From assembly GCF_028198145.1 (NCBI RefSeq), contig NZ_CP116338.1, positions 1,178,001 through 1,242,000 on the forward strand: a DNA stretch of 64,000 bases. The letters run 5' to 3'. This document shows, piece by piece, positions 53,030 to 62,219 of the stretch. The position numbers and the translations under genes are program-made. Source of the stretch: Microbacterium sp. nov. GSS16 (lineage in GTDB: Bacteria; Actinomycetota; Actinomycetes; Actinomycetales; Microbacteriaceae). Under the pieces are notes generated by a model that worked only from the letters and a program-made list of their open reading frames with translations, was not told the origin of the DNA and ran no database searches. Position 1 is the first letter of the stretch; every line of letters begins with the position of its first letter.

Positions 53030-54210
53030 CCACGCTGCGCCTGCTCTCGGCATCCGGAGAGCTCTCCGACGCCGCGCTCAACGACGCGGGCGCGTACACG
53101 CGCCCGACCTCGCCGCTGCGCTCCCGCGTCGCGTACGCGGCGGCGCACGTCGTGCCGAAGGTGCACGCCGACAACACCCCCGGCCGGCCCGCCGACATCG
53201 ACTGGGACGCCACGCTCGCGTTCCGCCGCAACGTGTACTCGTGGGGGCTGGGTGTGGCGGATGCCATGGACACCGCCCAGCGCAACATGGGCCTCGACGC
53301 GGCCGCGACGCGCCAGCTGATCGCCCGCAGCGCCGAGGTGGCGCGCGAGGAGGGCGGCTCGGTCGTGGTCGGCGTGAACACCGACCACGTCGACGAGACG
53401 CACATCTCGCTGCAGCAGGTCATCGACGCCTACATCTCGCAGCTCGAGTTCACCGAGCAGCAGGGCGCCGGCCCGGTGCTCATGGCATCGCGTCACCTCG
53501 CCCGCGTCGCGGAGTCGGCCGACGACTACCGCCGCGTGTACCGGGCCGTGCTCGAGCGCGCCACGACCCCGGTCGTGCTGCACTGGCTGGGCACCGCGTT
53601 CGACCCCGAGCTGGAGGGCTACTTCGGATCGACCGAGTGGCCCGAAGCGGCCGAGGTGCTGCTCGACATCATCAACGAGAACCCGGCGAAGATCGCCGGC
53701 GTGAAGATGAGCCTGCTCAACGCCGAGAGTGAGATCTCGGTGCGCGAGCGACTGCCCTCCGCCCAATCAACGCAGGGCGTGCGGATGTTCACCGGCGACG
53801 ACTTCAACTACGTCTCGCTGATCGGCGACTCGCAGGTGGGGCGGCGTTCCTACTCCGACGCGCTGCTGGGCGCCTTCGCCGCCATCACCCCGGTCGCCTC
53901 CGCAGCGATCCAGGCGCTCGACGCCGGCGATGACGCGGCCTATCGCCGCATCCTCGGCCCGACCGAAGAGCTGAGTCGGCAGGTCTTCGCCGCGCCGACG
54001 TTCTACTACAAGACCGGGGTTGCGTTCCTGTCGTGGCTGAACGGCCACCAGCCCGCGTTCCAGATGGTCGGAGGGCTGCACTCCGCCCGCAGCCTGCCGC
54101 ACCTCTCGCGCATCGTCGAGCTGGCCAACGCCTCGCTCGCCCTCGAGAATCCCGAGCTGGCGCGCGAACGCTGGCACGGGATGCTGACGCTGAACGGACT
54201 GCAGGCATGA
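53026..54210 (+). CDS. DUF993 protein (dihydrodipicolinate synthase/aldolase-like)
   Basis: 394 residues of the DUF993 group, a TIM-barrel family distantly related to class I aldolases of the DapA/NanA type. Visible stretches are VPKVHADNTPGRPADIDWDATLAFRR, GVNTDHVDETHISLQQVIDAYISQLEFTEQQG, PVVLHWLGTAFDPELEGYFGS and KIAGVKMSLLNAESEISVRERLP. A Lys in AGVKMSL could be a Schiff-base residue. Its reaction is not established, but a retro-aldol cleavage of an oxidised sugar would fit the operon. It is translationally coupled on both sides (GTGA and ATGA). Confidence 0.82.
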   Translation: MTTLRLLSASGELSDAALNDAGAYTRPTSPLRSRVAYAAAHVVPKVHADNTPGRPADIDWDATLAFRRNVYSWGLGVADAMDTAQRNMGLDAAATRQLIARSAEVAREEGGSVVVGVNTDHVDETHISLQQVIDAYISQLEFTEQQGAGPVLMASRHLARVAESADDYRRVYRAVLERATTPVVLHWLGTAFDPELEGYFGSTEWPEAAEVLLDIINENPAKIAGVKMSLLNAESEISVRERLPSAQSTQGVRMFTGDDFNYVSLIGDSQVGRRSYSDALLGAFAAITPVASAAIQALDAGDDAAYRRILGPTEELSRQVFAAPTFYYKTGVAFLSWLNGHQPAFQMVGGLHSARSLPHLSRIVELANASLALENPELARERWHGMLTLNGLQA

Positions 54211-55070
54211 CCGCACCCGACCCGCGCCTGTCGATCAATCAGGCGACCATCAAGTACGCCGATCTCGCCACCGCCCTGCGGGTGACGGCGGACACCGGCG
54301 TGCAGTCCATCGGTCTGTGGCGCGAGCCCGTGAACGAGGTCGGCCTCGACACGGCGACGAAGATGCTCGCCGACTCGGGCCTGCGCTTCTCAACCCACTG
54401 CCGCGGAGGATTCTTCACCCTCCCGGTCGGACCCGAACGCGACGCCGCGCTCGACGACAACCGCCGGGCGATCGACGAGACGGCCGCCCTGGCCGCGGCG
54501 GGGGCCGACGGCTCCACCGCCGTGCTCGTGCTCGTCGCGGGCGGCCTGCCCGATGGATCGCGAGACCTGACCGGCGCGCGCGAGCGGGTGCGGGATGCCA
54601 TCGGCTCGCTCGCCCCGTACGCGCAGAGCGCCGGGGTCACCCTGGCGATCGAGCCCCTGCATCCGATGTTCGGCTCGGACCGCTGCGTGGTGACCACACT
54701 CGGCCAGGCGCTCGACATCGCGGGCGACTTCGACGCCGACGTGGTCGGGGCCGCGGTTGACACGTTCCACATCTGGTGGGACCCCCAGGTGCTGGGGCAG
54801 ATCGCCCGAGCCGGCCGCGAGGGGCGCATCTCGACGTACCAGGTGTGCGACTGGAAGACGCCGTTCCCCGCCGACGTGCTGCTCTCGCGGCACTACATGG
54901 GCGACGGGATCATCGACTTCGCCTCGCTCACCCGCGCGGTCGTCGAGACCGGCTACGACCGTGACATCGAGGTGGAGATCTTCAACGCCGACATCTGGTC
55001 GGATGCGCCCGAGAAGGTCGTCGCGCGCACCGCGGAGTCGTTCGCGGCGACCGTCTCGCCGCACCTGTGA
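54207..55070 (+). CDS. Sugar phosphate isomerase/epimerase-like TIM-barrel protein 1
   Basis: 287 residues of the xylose-isomerase-like AP endonuclease 2 superfamily: LSINQATIKYADLATALRVTADTGVQSIGLWREPV, GVTLAIEPLHPMFGSDRCVVTTLGQALDIAGDF, VVGAAVDTFHIWWDPQV and DIEVEIFNADIW. The Glu and His residues placed on strand ends fit a metal-dependent isomerase. ATGA overlap with the DUF993 gene. The substrate is unknown. Confidence 0.85.
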   Translation: MTAPDPRLSINQATIKYADLATALRVTADTGVQSIGLWREPVNEVGLDTATKMLADSGLRFSTHCRGGFFTLPVGPERDAALDDNRRAIDETAALAAAGADGSTAVLVLVAGGLPDGSRDLTGARERVRDAIGSLAPYAQSAGVTLAIEPLHPMFGSDRCVVTTLGQALDIAGDFDADVVGAAVDTFHIWWDPQVLGQIARAGREGRISTYQVCDWKTPFPADVLLSRHYMGDGIIDFASLTRAVVETGYDRDIEVEIFNADIWSDAPEKVVARTAESFAATVSPHL

Positions 55071-55119
55071 TCGCTCGATGTGATTTCGTAGGGGTGTCGG
55101 CACCATCGGGGAGGCGCGC

Positions 55120-55920
55120 ATGATCAGACCGGGACTGTGCTCGGTGACCTTCCGCCAGCTCGCCGCGGAGGAGGTCGCCCTCCGGGCGGCTTCCGCCGGT
55201 CTCAAGGTGATCGAGTGGGGCGGCGACGTGCACGTGCCGCCGGGCGATGCCGAGCGAGCGGCTGAGGTCGCGGCGGCGACGACGGATGCCGGTCTTGCGG
55301 TGTGCTCGTACGGCTCCTACTTCAGAGCGGGAGTAGATGAGGCGCTCACGCCGATCCTCGACAGCGCCTCCGCGCTGGCCGCCGACCGGGTGCGCATCTG
55401 GGCCGGACGGACGGGGTCGGCCGAAGCGAGTCCGCAGCACTACGCGCAGATCGTCGCCAGGCTGAGGGATGCCGTCGCCGAGGCGTCGGAGCGCGGCATA
55501 GCGCTGGCACTCGAGTTCCACCGTCGCACGCTCGCTGACACCCCGGCAGCCACCCTGCGGCTGCTGGCCGACGTGCCGGGGCTGACGACGTATTGGCAGC
55601 CCACGGTCGATGCGCCCGACGAGGTCGCGCTGCACGAGTTCGAGCAGGTCGCCGCGCACACCAGCGCCGTGCACGTGTTCTCGTGGTGGCCGTTCGACAC
55701 GCGGCTGCGTCTCGCTGAGCGGGTGAGCCTCTGGCATCCGCTCTTCGCCACGGCGTCGGCGCAGCCGGTGCCGCCGCGCGACGCCCTGCTCGAGTTCGTC
55801 GTCGACGACGACCCGGCACTGCTGCCTGCTGAGGCCGCCGCCCTCTTCGCCCTCCTCGGGCGCGACCCCTCGGTCGAGTCGCCCGATCGGGCGACGGGCC
55901 GGGACGCCGGGCGTCGCTAG
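55120..55920 (+). CDS. Sugar phosphate isomerase/epimerase-like TIM-barrel protein 2
   Basis: 266 residues of the same superfamily but only distantly similar to its neighbour: GLCSVTFRQLAAEEVALRAASAGLKVIEWGGDVHVPPGD, GIALALEFHRRTLADTPAATLRLL and TTYWQPTVDAPDEVALHEFEQV. The C-terminal about 30 residues are charged and may be dispensable. A 49-nt gap separates it from the first isomerase. Two isomerases in one operon imply successive epimerisation or isomerisation of the sugar. Confidence 0.85.
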   Translation: MIRPGLCSVTFRQLAAEEVALRAASAGLKVIEWGGDVHVPPGDAERAAEVAAATTDAGLAVCSYGSYFRAGVDEALTPILDSASALAADRVRIWAGRTGSAEASPQHYAQIVARLRDAVAEASERGIALALEFHRRTLADTPAATLRLLADVPGLTTYWQPTVDAPDEVALHEFEQVAAHTSAVHVFSWWPFDTRLRLAERVSLWHPLFATASAQPVPPRDALLEFVVDDDPALLPAEAAALFALLGRDPSVESPDRATGRDAGRR

Positions 55921-55929
55921 GCTGTGGCC

Positions 55930-56955
55930 ATGACCGCCGACCCCGCGTCTGTGCGCACCTCGCCGCCCACGCTGCACGACGTCGCACGCGCGGCGGGCGT
56001 CTCGCTCGCGACCGCCTCCCGGGTGCTGAACGGCTCGGAGCGCAAGGTCGCCGAGTCGTTCCGGGAGCGCGTCGAGAAGGCCGCCGACGAGCTCGGCTAC
56101 ACCGCCAACGCCTCCGCGCAGGCCACCGCGCGCGGCACGTCGGCGGCCATCGCGCTGCTCGTCGCCGACATCGCCGACCCGTACTTCGGGCTGATCGCCT
56201 CGGGCGTGGCCCGCTCGGCTGACGCCGAGGGGCTCATCGTCACCGTGGCGATCACCGAACGCGATGCTGACCGCGAGGTGCGCATCCTGCGTGCGCTGCG
56301 CGGTCAGCGCCCGCGCGGCGTGATCCTCGCGGCCTCTCGTGCCGAGAACCAGGGTGCGTCGAGCATCGCCGAGCTGGCAGCGCTGCGCGCACTGGGCGGG
56401 CGCACCGTCACCTTCGGTGACGGCGGCGACCGGAGCATCCTGATCGACAACCGCGGTGGCGCGGAGCGGCTGGGCGTTCAGATGGCGCGGCTCGGCTACC
56501 GTCGCGCGACCGCCATCGTCGCGGCCGAGGGCGTGCGCACCTCCGACGATCGCCTCGCCGGTTTCACCGTGGGGTTCGCCGCCGGGGGCGGTGAAGTCGG
56601 CCGCGTGCACCGGGGCTCCTTCGAGCGCGAGTCGGGAGCTGCGGCGATGGCGCAGGCCCTGGCCGAGGGGGTGGATGCCGGCACACTCGTCTTCGCGCTC
56701 AGCGACGTGATCGCCGTCGGGGCGATGACGGCCATTCGCGACGCCGGCCGCCGCGTGGGGGAGGACATCGCCGTGTGCGGGTTCGACGACGTGCCGGTCA
56801 GCAGCGACGTCACCCCGCGGCTGACGACCGTGCGCGTGCCACTGAGCGACCTCGGCGAGCAGGCGTTCCGCGCCGTCGTCGACCCGGAGTGGACCCAGCC
56901 GCCCGCCGATCTCGAGGTGATCGTGCGCGAGAGCACACCGGGCGTCGCCCCGTGA
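55930..56955 (+). CDS. LacI-family regulator of the sugar catabolic operon
   Basis: 341 residues. The helix-turn-helix is TLHDVARAAGVSLATASRVLNGSERKVAESFRERVEKAADELGYTANASAQATARGTSAAIALLVADIADPYFG. The effector domain ends with VIAVGAMTAIRDAGRRVGEDIAVCGFDDVPVSSDVTPRLTTV. TAGGCT (55918-55923) ends exactly 6 nt before ATG 55930, which supports this start over GTG 55924 and suggests a second, leaderless promoter. It probably binds the operator at 51804-51817. GTGA overlap with glycerate kinase. Confidence 0.92.
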   Translation: MTADPASVRTSPPTLHDVARAAGVSLATASRVLNGSERKVAESFRERVEKAADELGYTANASAQATARGTSAAIALLVADIADPYFGLIASGVARSADAEGLIVTVAITERDADREVRILRALRGQRPRGVILAASRAENQGASSIAELAALRALGGRTVTFGDGGDRSILIDNRGGAERLGVQMARLGYRRATAIVAAEGVRTSDDRLAGFTVGFAAGGGEVGRVHRGSFERESGAAAMAQALAEGVDAGTLVFALSDVIAVGAMTAIRDAGRRVGEDIAVCGFDDVPVSSDVTPRLTTVRVPLSDLGEQAFRAVVDPEWTQPPADLEVIVRESTPGVAP

Positions 56956-58064
56956 CCCGGGTGGTCTTCGCCCCAGACAGCTTCAAAGGCACGATCGCCG
57001 CAGCGGATGCGGCCCGCGTGCTGGCGGACGCGTGGCTGTCGGTAGATCCGAGCGCCGATGCGGTGCTGCGCCCGATGGCAGACGGGGGAGAGGGCACCGT
57101 CGCCGCCTTCGCCGCGGCGGTTTCGGGCGCCGAGCGGATGCCGATCACTGTCGACGGCCCTGCCGGGCATCCCGTCGAGACATCCTGGCTGCTGCTGCCG
57201 GCGACGCCGGAAGCGCCGAAGGGCACGGCTGTCGTCGACATGGCCTCGACGTCGGGCATCGAGCTGCTCGACGACCTGCGCCCCTGGGATGTCGACTCCC
57301 GCGGCTTCGGTCAGGCGATCGCGGCGGCACTCGACCACGGTGTCTCACGCCTGGTGCTCGGCATCGGCTCAAGCGCGTCGACAGACGGCGGCACCGGCAT
57401 GCTGCGCGCGCTCGGCGCACGCTTCCTCGCCGCAGACGGCACGGAGGTCGCGCCAGGTGCGCGCGGTCTGCGCGACATCGCCTCGGTCGACCTTGCTCGC
57501 CTGCGCCCCGCTCCCGAGATGCGGGTGCTCACCGACGTGACCAACCCGCTCACCGGCCCCCGCGGCGCGGCGGCGGTGTTCGGCCCGCAGAAGGGGCTGG
57601 TCGACCTCGCCGATCAGCAGCGGGCGGATGCCGGTCTCGCGCGCCTCGCCGACCTGCTCGACCTCGACCCGCAGACCCCCGGCGCCGGTGCCGCGGGCGG
57701 AGTGGGCGCCGCGCTGCTCGCCTGGGGCGGCGCGCTGCTGCCGGGAGCTGCGGAGGTCGCGCACCTGATCGGCCTCGCCGACGCCATCGCCGGGGCCGAC
57801 GTCGTCGTGACCGGCGAAGGCGCCTACGACGGGCAGTCCGGCGACGGCAAGGTGCCGTCGTTCGTGGCATCCCTCGCCGCAGAAGCGAGTGTCGACGCGC
57901 TGCTCGTCGCCGGTCGGATCGCACCGGATGCCGATCTCACGCCGTTCACGCACACTCGCTCGCTCACCGCGCTCGCCGGGTCGAGCGCGGCCGCGCTGGC
58001 CGACACCGCGCGGTGGTTGCACGAGGCCGGCCGGCAGCTGGCGCTCGCGGCGAGCGACGCCTGA
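56952..58064 (+). CDS. Glycerate kinase (GarK/GlxK type)
   Basis: 370 residues. Motifs VVFAPDSFKGTIAAADAARVL, RPMADGGEGTVAAF, LGIGSSASTDGGTGMLRALGARF, VLTDVTNPLTGPRGAAAVFGPQKG and VVTGEGAYDGQSGDGKVP identify the type I (prokaryotic) glycerate kinase. It phosphorylates glycerate to 2-phosphoglycerate, feeding lower glycolysis. As the last gene of the operon it suggests that the sugar pathway ends in glycerate. Its stop lies in the first unit of a tandem repeat. Confidence 0.93.
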   Translation: MTRVVFAPDSFKGTIAAADAARVLADAWLSVDPSADAVLRPMADGGEGTVAAFAAAVSGAERMPITVDGPAGHPVETSWLLLPATPEAPKGTAVVDMASTSGIELLDDLRPWDVDSRGFGQAIAAALDHGVSRLVLGIGSSASTDGGTGMLRALGARFLAADGTEVAPGARGLRDIASVDLARLRPAPEMRVLTDVTNPLTGPRGAAAVFGPQKGLVDLADQQRADAGLARLADLLDLDPQTPGAGAAGGVGAALLAWGGALLPGAAEVAHLIGLADAIAGADVVVTGEGAYDGQSGDGKVPSFVASLAAEASVDALLVAGRIAPDADLTPFTHTRSLTALAGSSAAALADTARWLHEAGRQLALAASDA

Positions 58065-58235
58065 CGGGCATCCGGCTCGCGCGCGAGCGCTGACCGGCAT
58101 CCGAACCGCGCGTGCGCTGATCGGCATCCGACTGACGCTCGAGCGCTGACCGGCATCCGGCTCACGCGCGTGCGCTGATCGGCAGCCGGCTCGCGCGCGT
58201 GCGCTGACCGGCATCCGAACCGCGCGGGAGTGCGG
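58061..58235. repeat. Six-unit tandem repeat, period 29 nt
   Basis: Units start at 58061, 58090, 58117, 58146, 58175 and 58204 and begin CTGAcCGGCATCCG or close variants, followed by a GC-rich second half. Five spacings are 29 nt or, once, 27. The first unit contains the glxK stop codon (CTGA). It fills the gap to convergent pgm. No gene or clear hairpin was found in it. Confidence 0.85.
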
Positions 58236-58255
58236 CAGCGCGACGGAGGTCGGCT

Positions 58256-59899
58256 TCAGCCCTCCAGCGCCGCGCTGACGACCGTGCGAGCCTCCTCCTG
58301 CACCTGCGCGAGGTGCTCCGGACCCTTGAGGCTCTCGGCGTACAGCTTGTAGACGTCCTCCGTGCCCGAGGGGCGCGCGGCGAACCACGCGTGCTCGGTC
58401 TGCACCTTCAGTCCGCCGATCGCCGCCCCGTTGCCCGGTGCATGCGACAGCTTCGCCGTGATGGGCTCGCCGGCCAGGTCGGTCGCGCTCACGGCATCCG
58501 GCGCCAGCTTGCCCAGCGTCGCCTTCTGCTCGGGCGTCGCCGGGGCGTCGACCCGCTGGTAGGCCGACGAGCCGAACGCCTGCTCGAGCTCTCGGTAGCG
58601 CTCCGACGGCGTCTTGCCGGTCACCGCGACGATCTCGGCGGCGAGCAGGCAGAGCAGGATGCCGTCCTTGTCGGTCGACCACACGGTGCCGTCCATACGC
58701 AGGAACGACGCGCCGGCGGACTCCTCGCCGCCGAACGCGACCGAGCCATCGAGCAGACCGGGCACGAACCACTTGAACCCGACCGGCACCTCGAGCAGGC
58801 GACGGCCGAGCGACTCGGCCACGCGGTCGATGATCATCGACGACACGAGGGTCTTGCCGATCGCAGCGTCGCGCGGCCACTCGGTGCGGTGCGAGAACAG
58901 GTAGTCGATCGCCACGGCGAGGTAGTGGTTCGGGTTCATCAGCCCGGCGTCGGAGGTGACGATGCCGTGCCGGTCGGCGTCGGCATCGTTACCGGTGAGC
59001 ACGTCGTAGTCGCCGCGCTTCGCCACGAGCGATGCCATCGCGCTGGGCGATGACGGATCCATGCGGATCTTCTCGTCCCAGTCGAGGGTCATGAAACGCC
59101 AGGTCGGGTCGACCTCGGGATTCACGACGGTCAGCTCGATGCCGTGCATGTCCTTGATGAGCTGCCAGTACTCGACCGACGCGCCGCCCATCGGGTCGGC
59201 GCCGATGCGCACGCCCGCACGCTTGATCGCCTCGATGTCGATGATCGAGGGCAGGTCGCGCACGTACGCGTCGCGGAAGTCGTACTGGCCGATCGTGTCG
59301 TCGTCGATGTCCGCGTGCGGAACCCGCTCGACGCCCTCCAGACCGGCCTCGATCAGGGCGTTCGCGCGCTGCGCGATCCACGTCGTCGCGTCGGTGTCGG
59401 CCGGCCCGCCGTGCGGCGGGTTGTACTTGAAGCCGCCGTCGCGGGGCGGGTTGTGGCTCGGGGTGATGACGATCCCGTCGGCGCGGTCGGGGTCGTCGAC
59501 GGCGCGCCCCCGGTTGTGGGTGAGGATGGCATGGCTGAGCGCGGGCGTGGGCACCCACGAGTCGCGGGAGTCGACGCGCACGTCGACGCCGTTGCCGATC
59601 AGCACCTCGATCGCGGTGCGCTCTGCCGGCAGCGACAGCGCATGCGTGTCGCGACCGAGGAAGAGCGGACCCCGGATGCCCTGCTCGCGGCGGTAGTCGA
59701 CGATGGCCTGCGTGGTGGCCACGATGTGCTGCTCGTTGAAGCTCGTCGTGAGGGAGGAGCCGCGGTGCCCGCTCGTGCCGAACGCGACCCGCTGCGCGGC
59801 CACGGACGGGTCGGGGACGCGGTCGTAGTAGGCGGCGATCAGCTCGTCGACGTCGATGAGGTCTTGTTCCTCCGCAGGGAGGCCGGCTCGGCTCGTCAT
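58256..59899 (-). CDS. pgm: Phosphoglucomutase (alpha-D-glucose phosphate-specific)
   Basis: 547 residues, the full length of the bacterial enzyme. The phosphoserine loop is VAFGTSGHRGSSL, the metal-binding loop is DVLTGNDADADRHGIVT, the sugar-binding loop is FGGEESAGASFLR, and the phosphate-binding region is near AWFAARPSGTEDVYKLYAES. It interconverts glucose-1-P and glucose-6-P and so links glycogen and galactose metabolism (GalT product) with glycolysis. ATG 59899. Divergent from pheA. Confidence 0.96.
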   Translation of the reverse strand: MTSRAGLPAEEQDLIDVDELIAAYYDRVPDPSVAAQRVAFGTSGHRGSSLTTSFNEQHIVATTQAIVDYRREQGIRGPLFLGRDTHALSLPAERTAIEVLIGNGVDVRVDSRDSWVPTPALSHAILTHNRGRAVDDPDRADGIVITPSHNPPRDGGFKYNPPHGGPADTDATTWIAQRANALIEAGLEGVERVPHADIDDDTIGQYDFRDAYVRDLPSIIDIEAIKRAGVRIGADPMGGASVEYWQLIKDMHGIELTVVNPEVDPTWRFMTLDWDEKIRMDPSSPSAMASLVAKRGDYDVLTGNDADADRHGIVTSDAGLMNPNHYLAVAIDYLFSHRTEWPRDAAIGKTLVSSMIIDRVAESLGRRLLEVPVGFKWFVPGLLDGSVAFGGEESAGASFLRMDGTVWSTDKDGILLCLLAAEIVAVTGKTPSERYRELEQAFGSSAYQRVDAPATPEQKATLGKLAPDAVSATDLAGEPITAKLSHAPGNGAAIGGLKVQTEHAWFAARPSGTEDVYKLYAESLKGPEHLAQVQEEARTVVSAALEG

Positions 59900-60022
59900 G
59901 GGAACAGTCTGCCCCTCCTCGGGCGGTCACGCACCTCGGCCGGGGGCGGATGCCGTGAGCCGAGCGTTCGTGGTAATGAAACGGCTCGAGGGCCCGGTGA
60001 CCTGCGGGGCTAGGCTTACCAG

Positions 60023-60964
60023 GTGATCGAACGCCGCACCTACAGCTATCTGGGCCCCGCAGGAACCTTCACCGAAGCAGCGCTCGACCAGGTGCCCGAG
60101 GCCCGCGGTCACGAGTGGAAGCCCGTGCACAACGTCGGCGAGGCGCTCGCCGACGTGCTCGAGGGCCGCAGCCACGCGGCGATGATCGCGATCGAGAACT
60201 CCGTCGAGGGCGGGGTGTCCACCACGCTCGATGCGCTCGCCACGCTGCCGGGGCTGCGCATCATCGGCGAGTACCTGGTGAAGGTGAACTTCGTGCTCGT
60301 GGGCAAGCCCGGCGTGCGGCTGGAGGACGTCGAGGTCATCGCCGCGCATCCGGTCGCCTACGCGCAGTGCCACAGCTGGCTCGGCGAGCACCTGCCCCGG
60401 CACGCTCATGTTCCGGCGGCGAGCAACGTGGCATCCATCCTCGGCGTGCTCGACGGATCGTCGCCCGCTCAGGCCGCTATCGCCGCCCCCGGGATCGTGC
60501 AGCACCACGACGTCGAGGTGCTCGCCGAGCAGATCGGCGACAACGACAACGCCGTGACGCGCTTCGTGCTCGTGTCGAAGCCCACCCCGCCGGGCGAGCC
60601 GACCGGGGCCGACAAGACCTCGCTGATCGTCGAGCTGCCCGACGACCGCCCCGGCGCGCTGCTCGACATGCTCGAGCAGTTCTCGACCCGCGGCATCAAC
60701 CTGTCGCTGCTGCAGTCGCGTCCGGTCGGCGACGCTCTCGGCCGGTACCGCTTCGTGGTGGATGCCGACGGGCACGCCTACGACGAGCGCATGGCCGACG
60801 CTCTGCTGGGCATCCGCCGGTTCAGCCCGCGCGTCGTCTTCCTCGGCTCGTACCCCCGCGCCGACCGCCGGATCGTGCACTACCCCGAGCGGTACGCCGA
60901 CGGCGTGTTCGTCGAGGCCCGCGACTGGCTGCGCGCCCTGCTGCACGGCGAGCCCGAGGCGTAG
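60023..60964 (+). CDS. pheA: Prephenate dehydratase
   Basis: 313 residues, monofunctional. The catalytic domain (about 1-185) shows YSYLGPAGTFTEAALDQV, AMIAIENSVEGGVSTTLDAL, HPVAYAQCHSWL and NDNAVTRFVLVSKP (the TRF motif). The C-terminal ACT domain (about 195-275) has KTSLIVELPDDRPGALLDMLEQFSTRGINLSLLQSRPVGDALGRYRFVVD for feedback control by phenylalanine. The GTG start has TAGGCT ending exactly 6 nt before it, so the mRNA is probably leaderless. It makes phenylpyruvate for phenylalanine. Confidence 0.96.
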   Translation: MIERRTYSYLGPAGTFTEAALDQVPEARGHEWKPVHNVGEALADVLEGRSHAAMIAIENSVEGGVSTTLDALATLPGLRIIGEYLVKVNFVLVGKPGVRLEDVEVIAAHPVAYAQCHSWLGEHLPRHAHVPAASNVASILGVLDGSSPAQAAIAAPGIVQHHDVEVLAEQIGDNDNAVTRFVLVSKPTPPGEPTGADKTSLIVELPDDRPGALLDMLEQFSTRGINLSLLQSRPVGDALGRYRFVVDADGHAYDERMADALLGIRRFSPRVVFLGSYPRADRRIVHYPERYADGVFVEARDWLRALLHGEPEA

Positions 60965-61051
60965 GTCGCCGCGGCCTGGCCGACGGCCTCGCTCGCTCGG
61001 CGGCCCGAGGGCCGGTGTCGCGCGGTGCGCTGCGGCTTCGCGGCATCGGTT

Positions 61052-61266
61052 GGGATGCAAAAGTGGGGCGTGGTCTCGCCCGCACCGCACTTTCCCATCC
61101 CCAGCTCGGCGCGTGTCCCGGGCTGGGACGGATCTGCCCCGCCTGGGATGGGTAAGTCTGGCGTAGCACCGCTTGCACCGCACTTTCCCATCTCCGCCTC
61201 AGCACCCGCGACAGCCGGGATGCATAAGTGCGGCGGCGGACATCCCGAACCGACCAAAAGCATCCC
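61052..61266. repeat. Three palindromic repeats of family C
   Basis: The 316-nt gap between convergent pheA and the DUF559 gene holds three elements of about 50 nt: 61052-61100, 61145-61195 and 61217-61266. Each begins GGGATGsanAAGT and the first two end GCACTTTCCCATC, so the arms are near reverse complements. The third ends in AAAAGCATCCC. Nothing else was recognised in this gap. Confidence 0.75.
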
Positions 61267-61280
61267 AGGGCGTCTGACGT

Positions 61281-62219
61281 TCAGCGGCGAGATGCCAGCG
61301 CGGCGCGGACGCGGGTGATCAACGCATCCGGATCATCGAGATCCACCTGGGTCAGGCGCATGACGATCCAGCCGAGGGCTTCGAGTTCGCGCTGTCGCTG
61401 GATGTCGCGACGCCACTGCTCCTGGCTCGTGCGGTGCCCATCGCCTTCGTACTCGATCGCGATCTTCGCCTCGGGATAGGCCAGGTCGACCCGAGCGATC
61501 CGCCTGTGCCCGTCGAACACGTCGTGCTGAACGTGCGGCTCCGGCAAGCCGTGGCGCACGAGCATGAGTCGAGTTTCCGTCTCTTTCGGCGACTCGACGC
61601 CGTCTCGGGCGAGTGCAAGCGCCGTGCGCACCGTGTCGCGCCCTGTGAACCACCCCCAGCAGTCGACCCGTATCGCGATCTCACTGCGAGTGACGAGAGG
61701 GCGTCCTGGTTCCAGACCCGGGTAATTGAGAGAGCGGGTGATGATCGCATCGATGGCGATCACCGCAGCCTCGAGGCTCAGCTCGTGCGCTGTCGTGATC
61801 AGCGCAGCGACGGGATCGACCGTCCGCACGCCGCGAACCGTCCAGGTCGAGGCGCGATCCTCATTCAGTCGGCGTCCCGTGACGCCGGCGGTTCTGGGTG
61901 GAGTCGCATTCCGCGGAACCGCGATCTCTATCGGTTCCCGCGGCTTCTTCTCGGTCTTCGGCTGCCAGGGGTCCGGGTGCGGGATACCCCACACCCGCAT
62001 GGCGGACCTGCCCACGAGGCGGTGGTGCGGGCGCATCCGCGGGCGGTAGCACGCGACGTTCTGCAGGAAGGTCTCCGGCTCGGCGGGCGCGCGCACGCCG
62101 TTGAAGGGGCGGGCGAGGTCGGGTGCGCTGGCGCGCCACTTGCCGACGCCCGCGGCCGTGGCGTCGCGCAACGCGAAGTGGACACCGAGCGCGGCGGGCA
62201 GTGTCTTCCGGTGGTGCAT
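61281..62219 (-). CDS. DUF559/PD-(D/E)xK endonuclease-like protein
   Basis: 312 residues. The N-terminal part (MHHRKTLPAALGVHFALRDATAAGVGKWR, then DLARPFNGVRAP) belongs to a large actinobacterial family related to AbiEi-like antitoxin-type proteins. The C-terminus is a DUF559 domain of the Vsr/PD-(D/E)xK fold: ARVDLAYPEAKIAIEYEGDGHRTSQEQWRRDIQRQRELEALGWIVMRLT, with the expected acidic residues. A nuclease role is possible, though such proteins are very numerous in Microbacteriaceae and none is characterised to my knowledge. The frame is open to 62417, but the extra 66 codons run into repeat DNA. ATG 62219 gives the family N-terminus. Confidence 0.8.
   Translation of the reverse strand: MHHRKTLPAALGVHFALRDATAAGVGKWRASAPDLARPFNGVRAPAEPETFLQNVACYRPRMRPHHRLVGRSAMRVWGIPHPDPWQPKTEKKPREPIEIAVPRNATPPRTAGVTGRRLNEDRASTWTVRGVRTVDPVAALITTAHELSLEAAVIAIDAIITRSLNYPGLEPGRPLVTRSEIAIRVDCWGWFTGRDTVRTALALARDGVESPKETETRLMLVRHGLPEPHVQHDVFDGHRRIARVDLAYPEAKIAIEYEGDGHRTSQEQWRRDIQRQRELEALGWIVMRLTQVDLDDPDALITRVRAALASRR

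Noticed and set aside
58061..58235. CRISPR-like array after glycerate kinase
   Set aside because: The 29-nt units are contiguous with no unique spacers.
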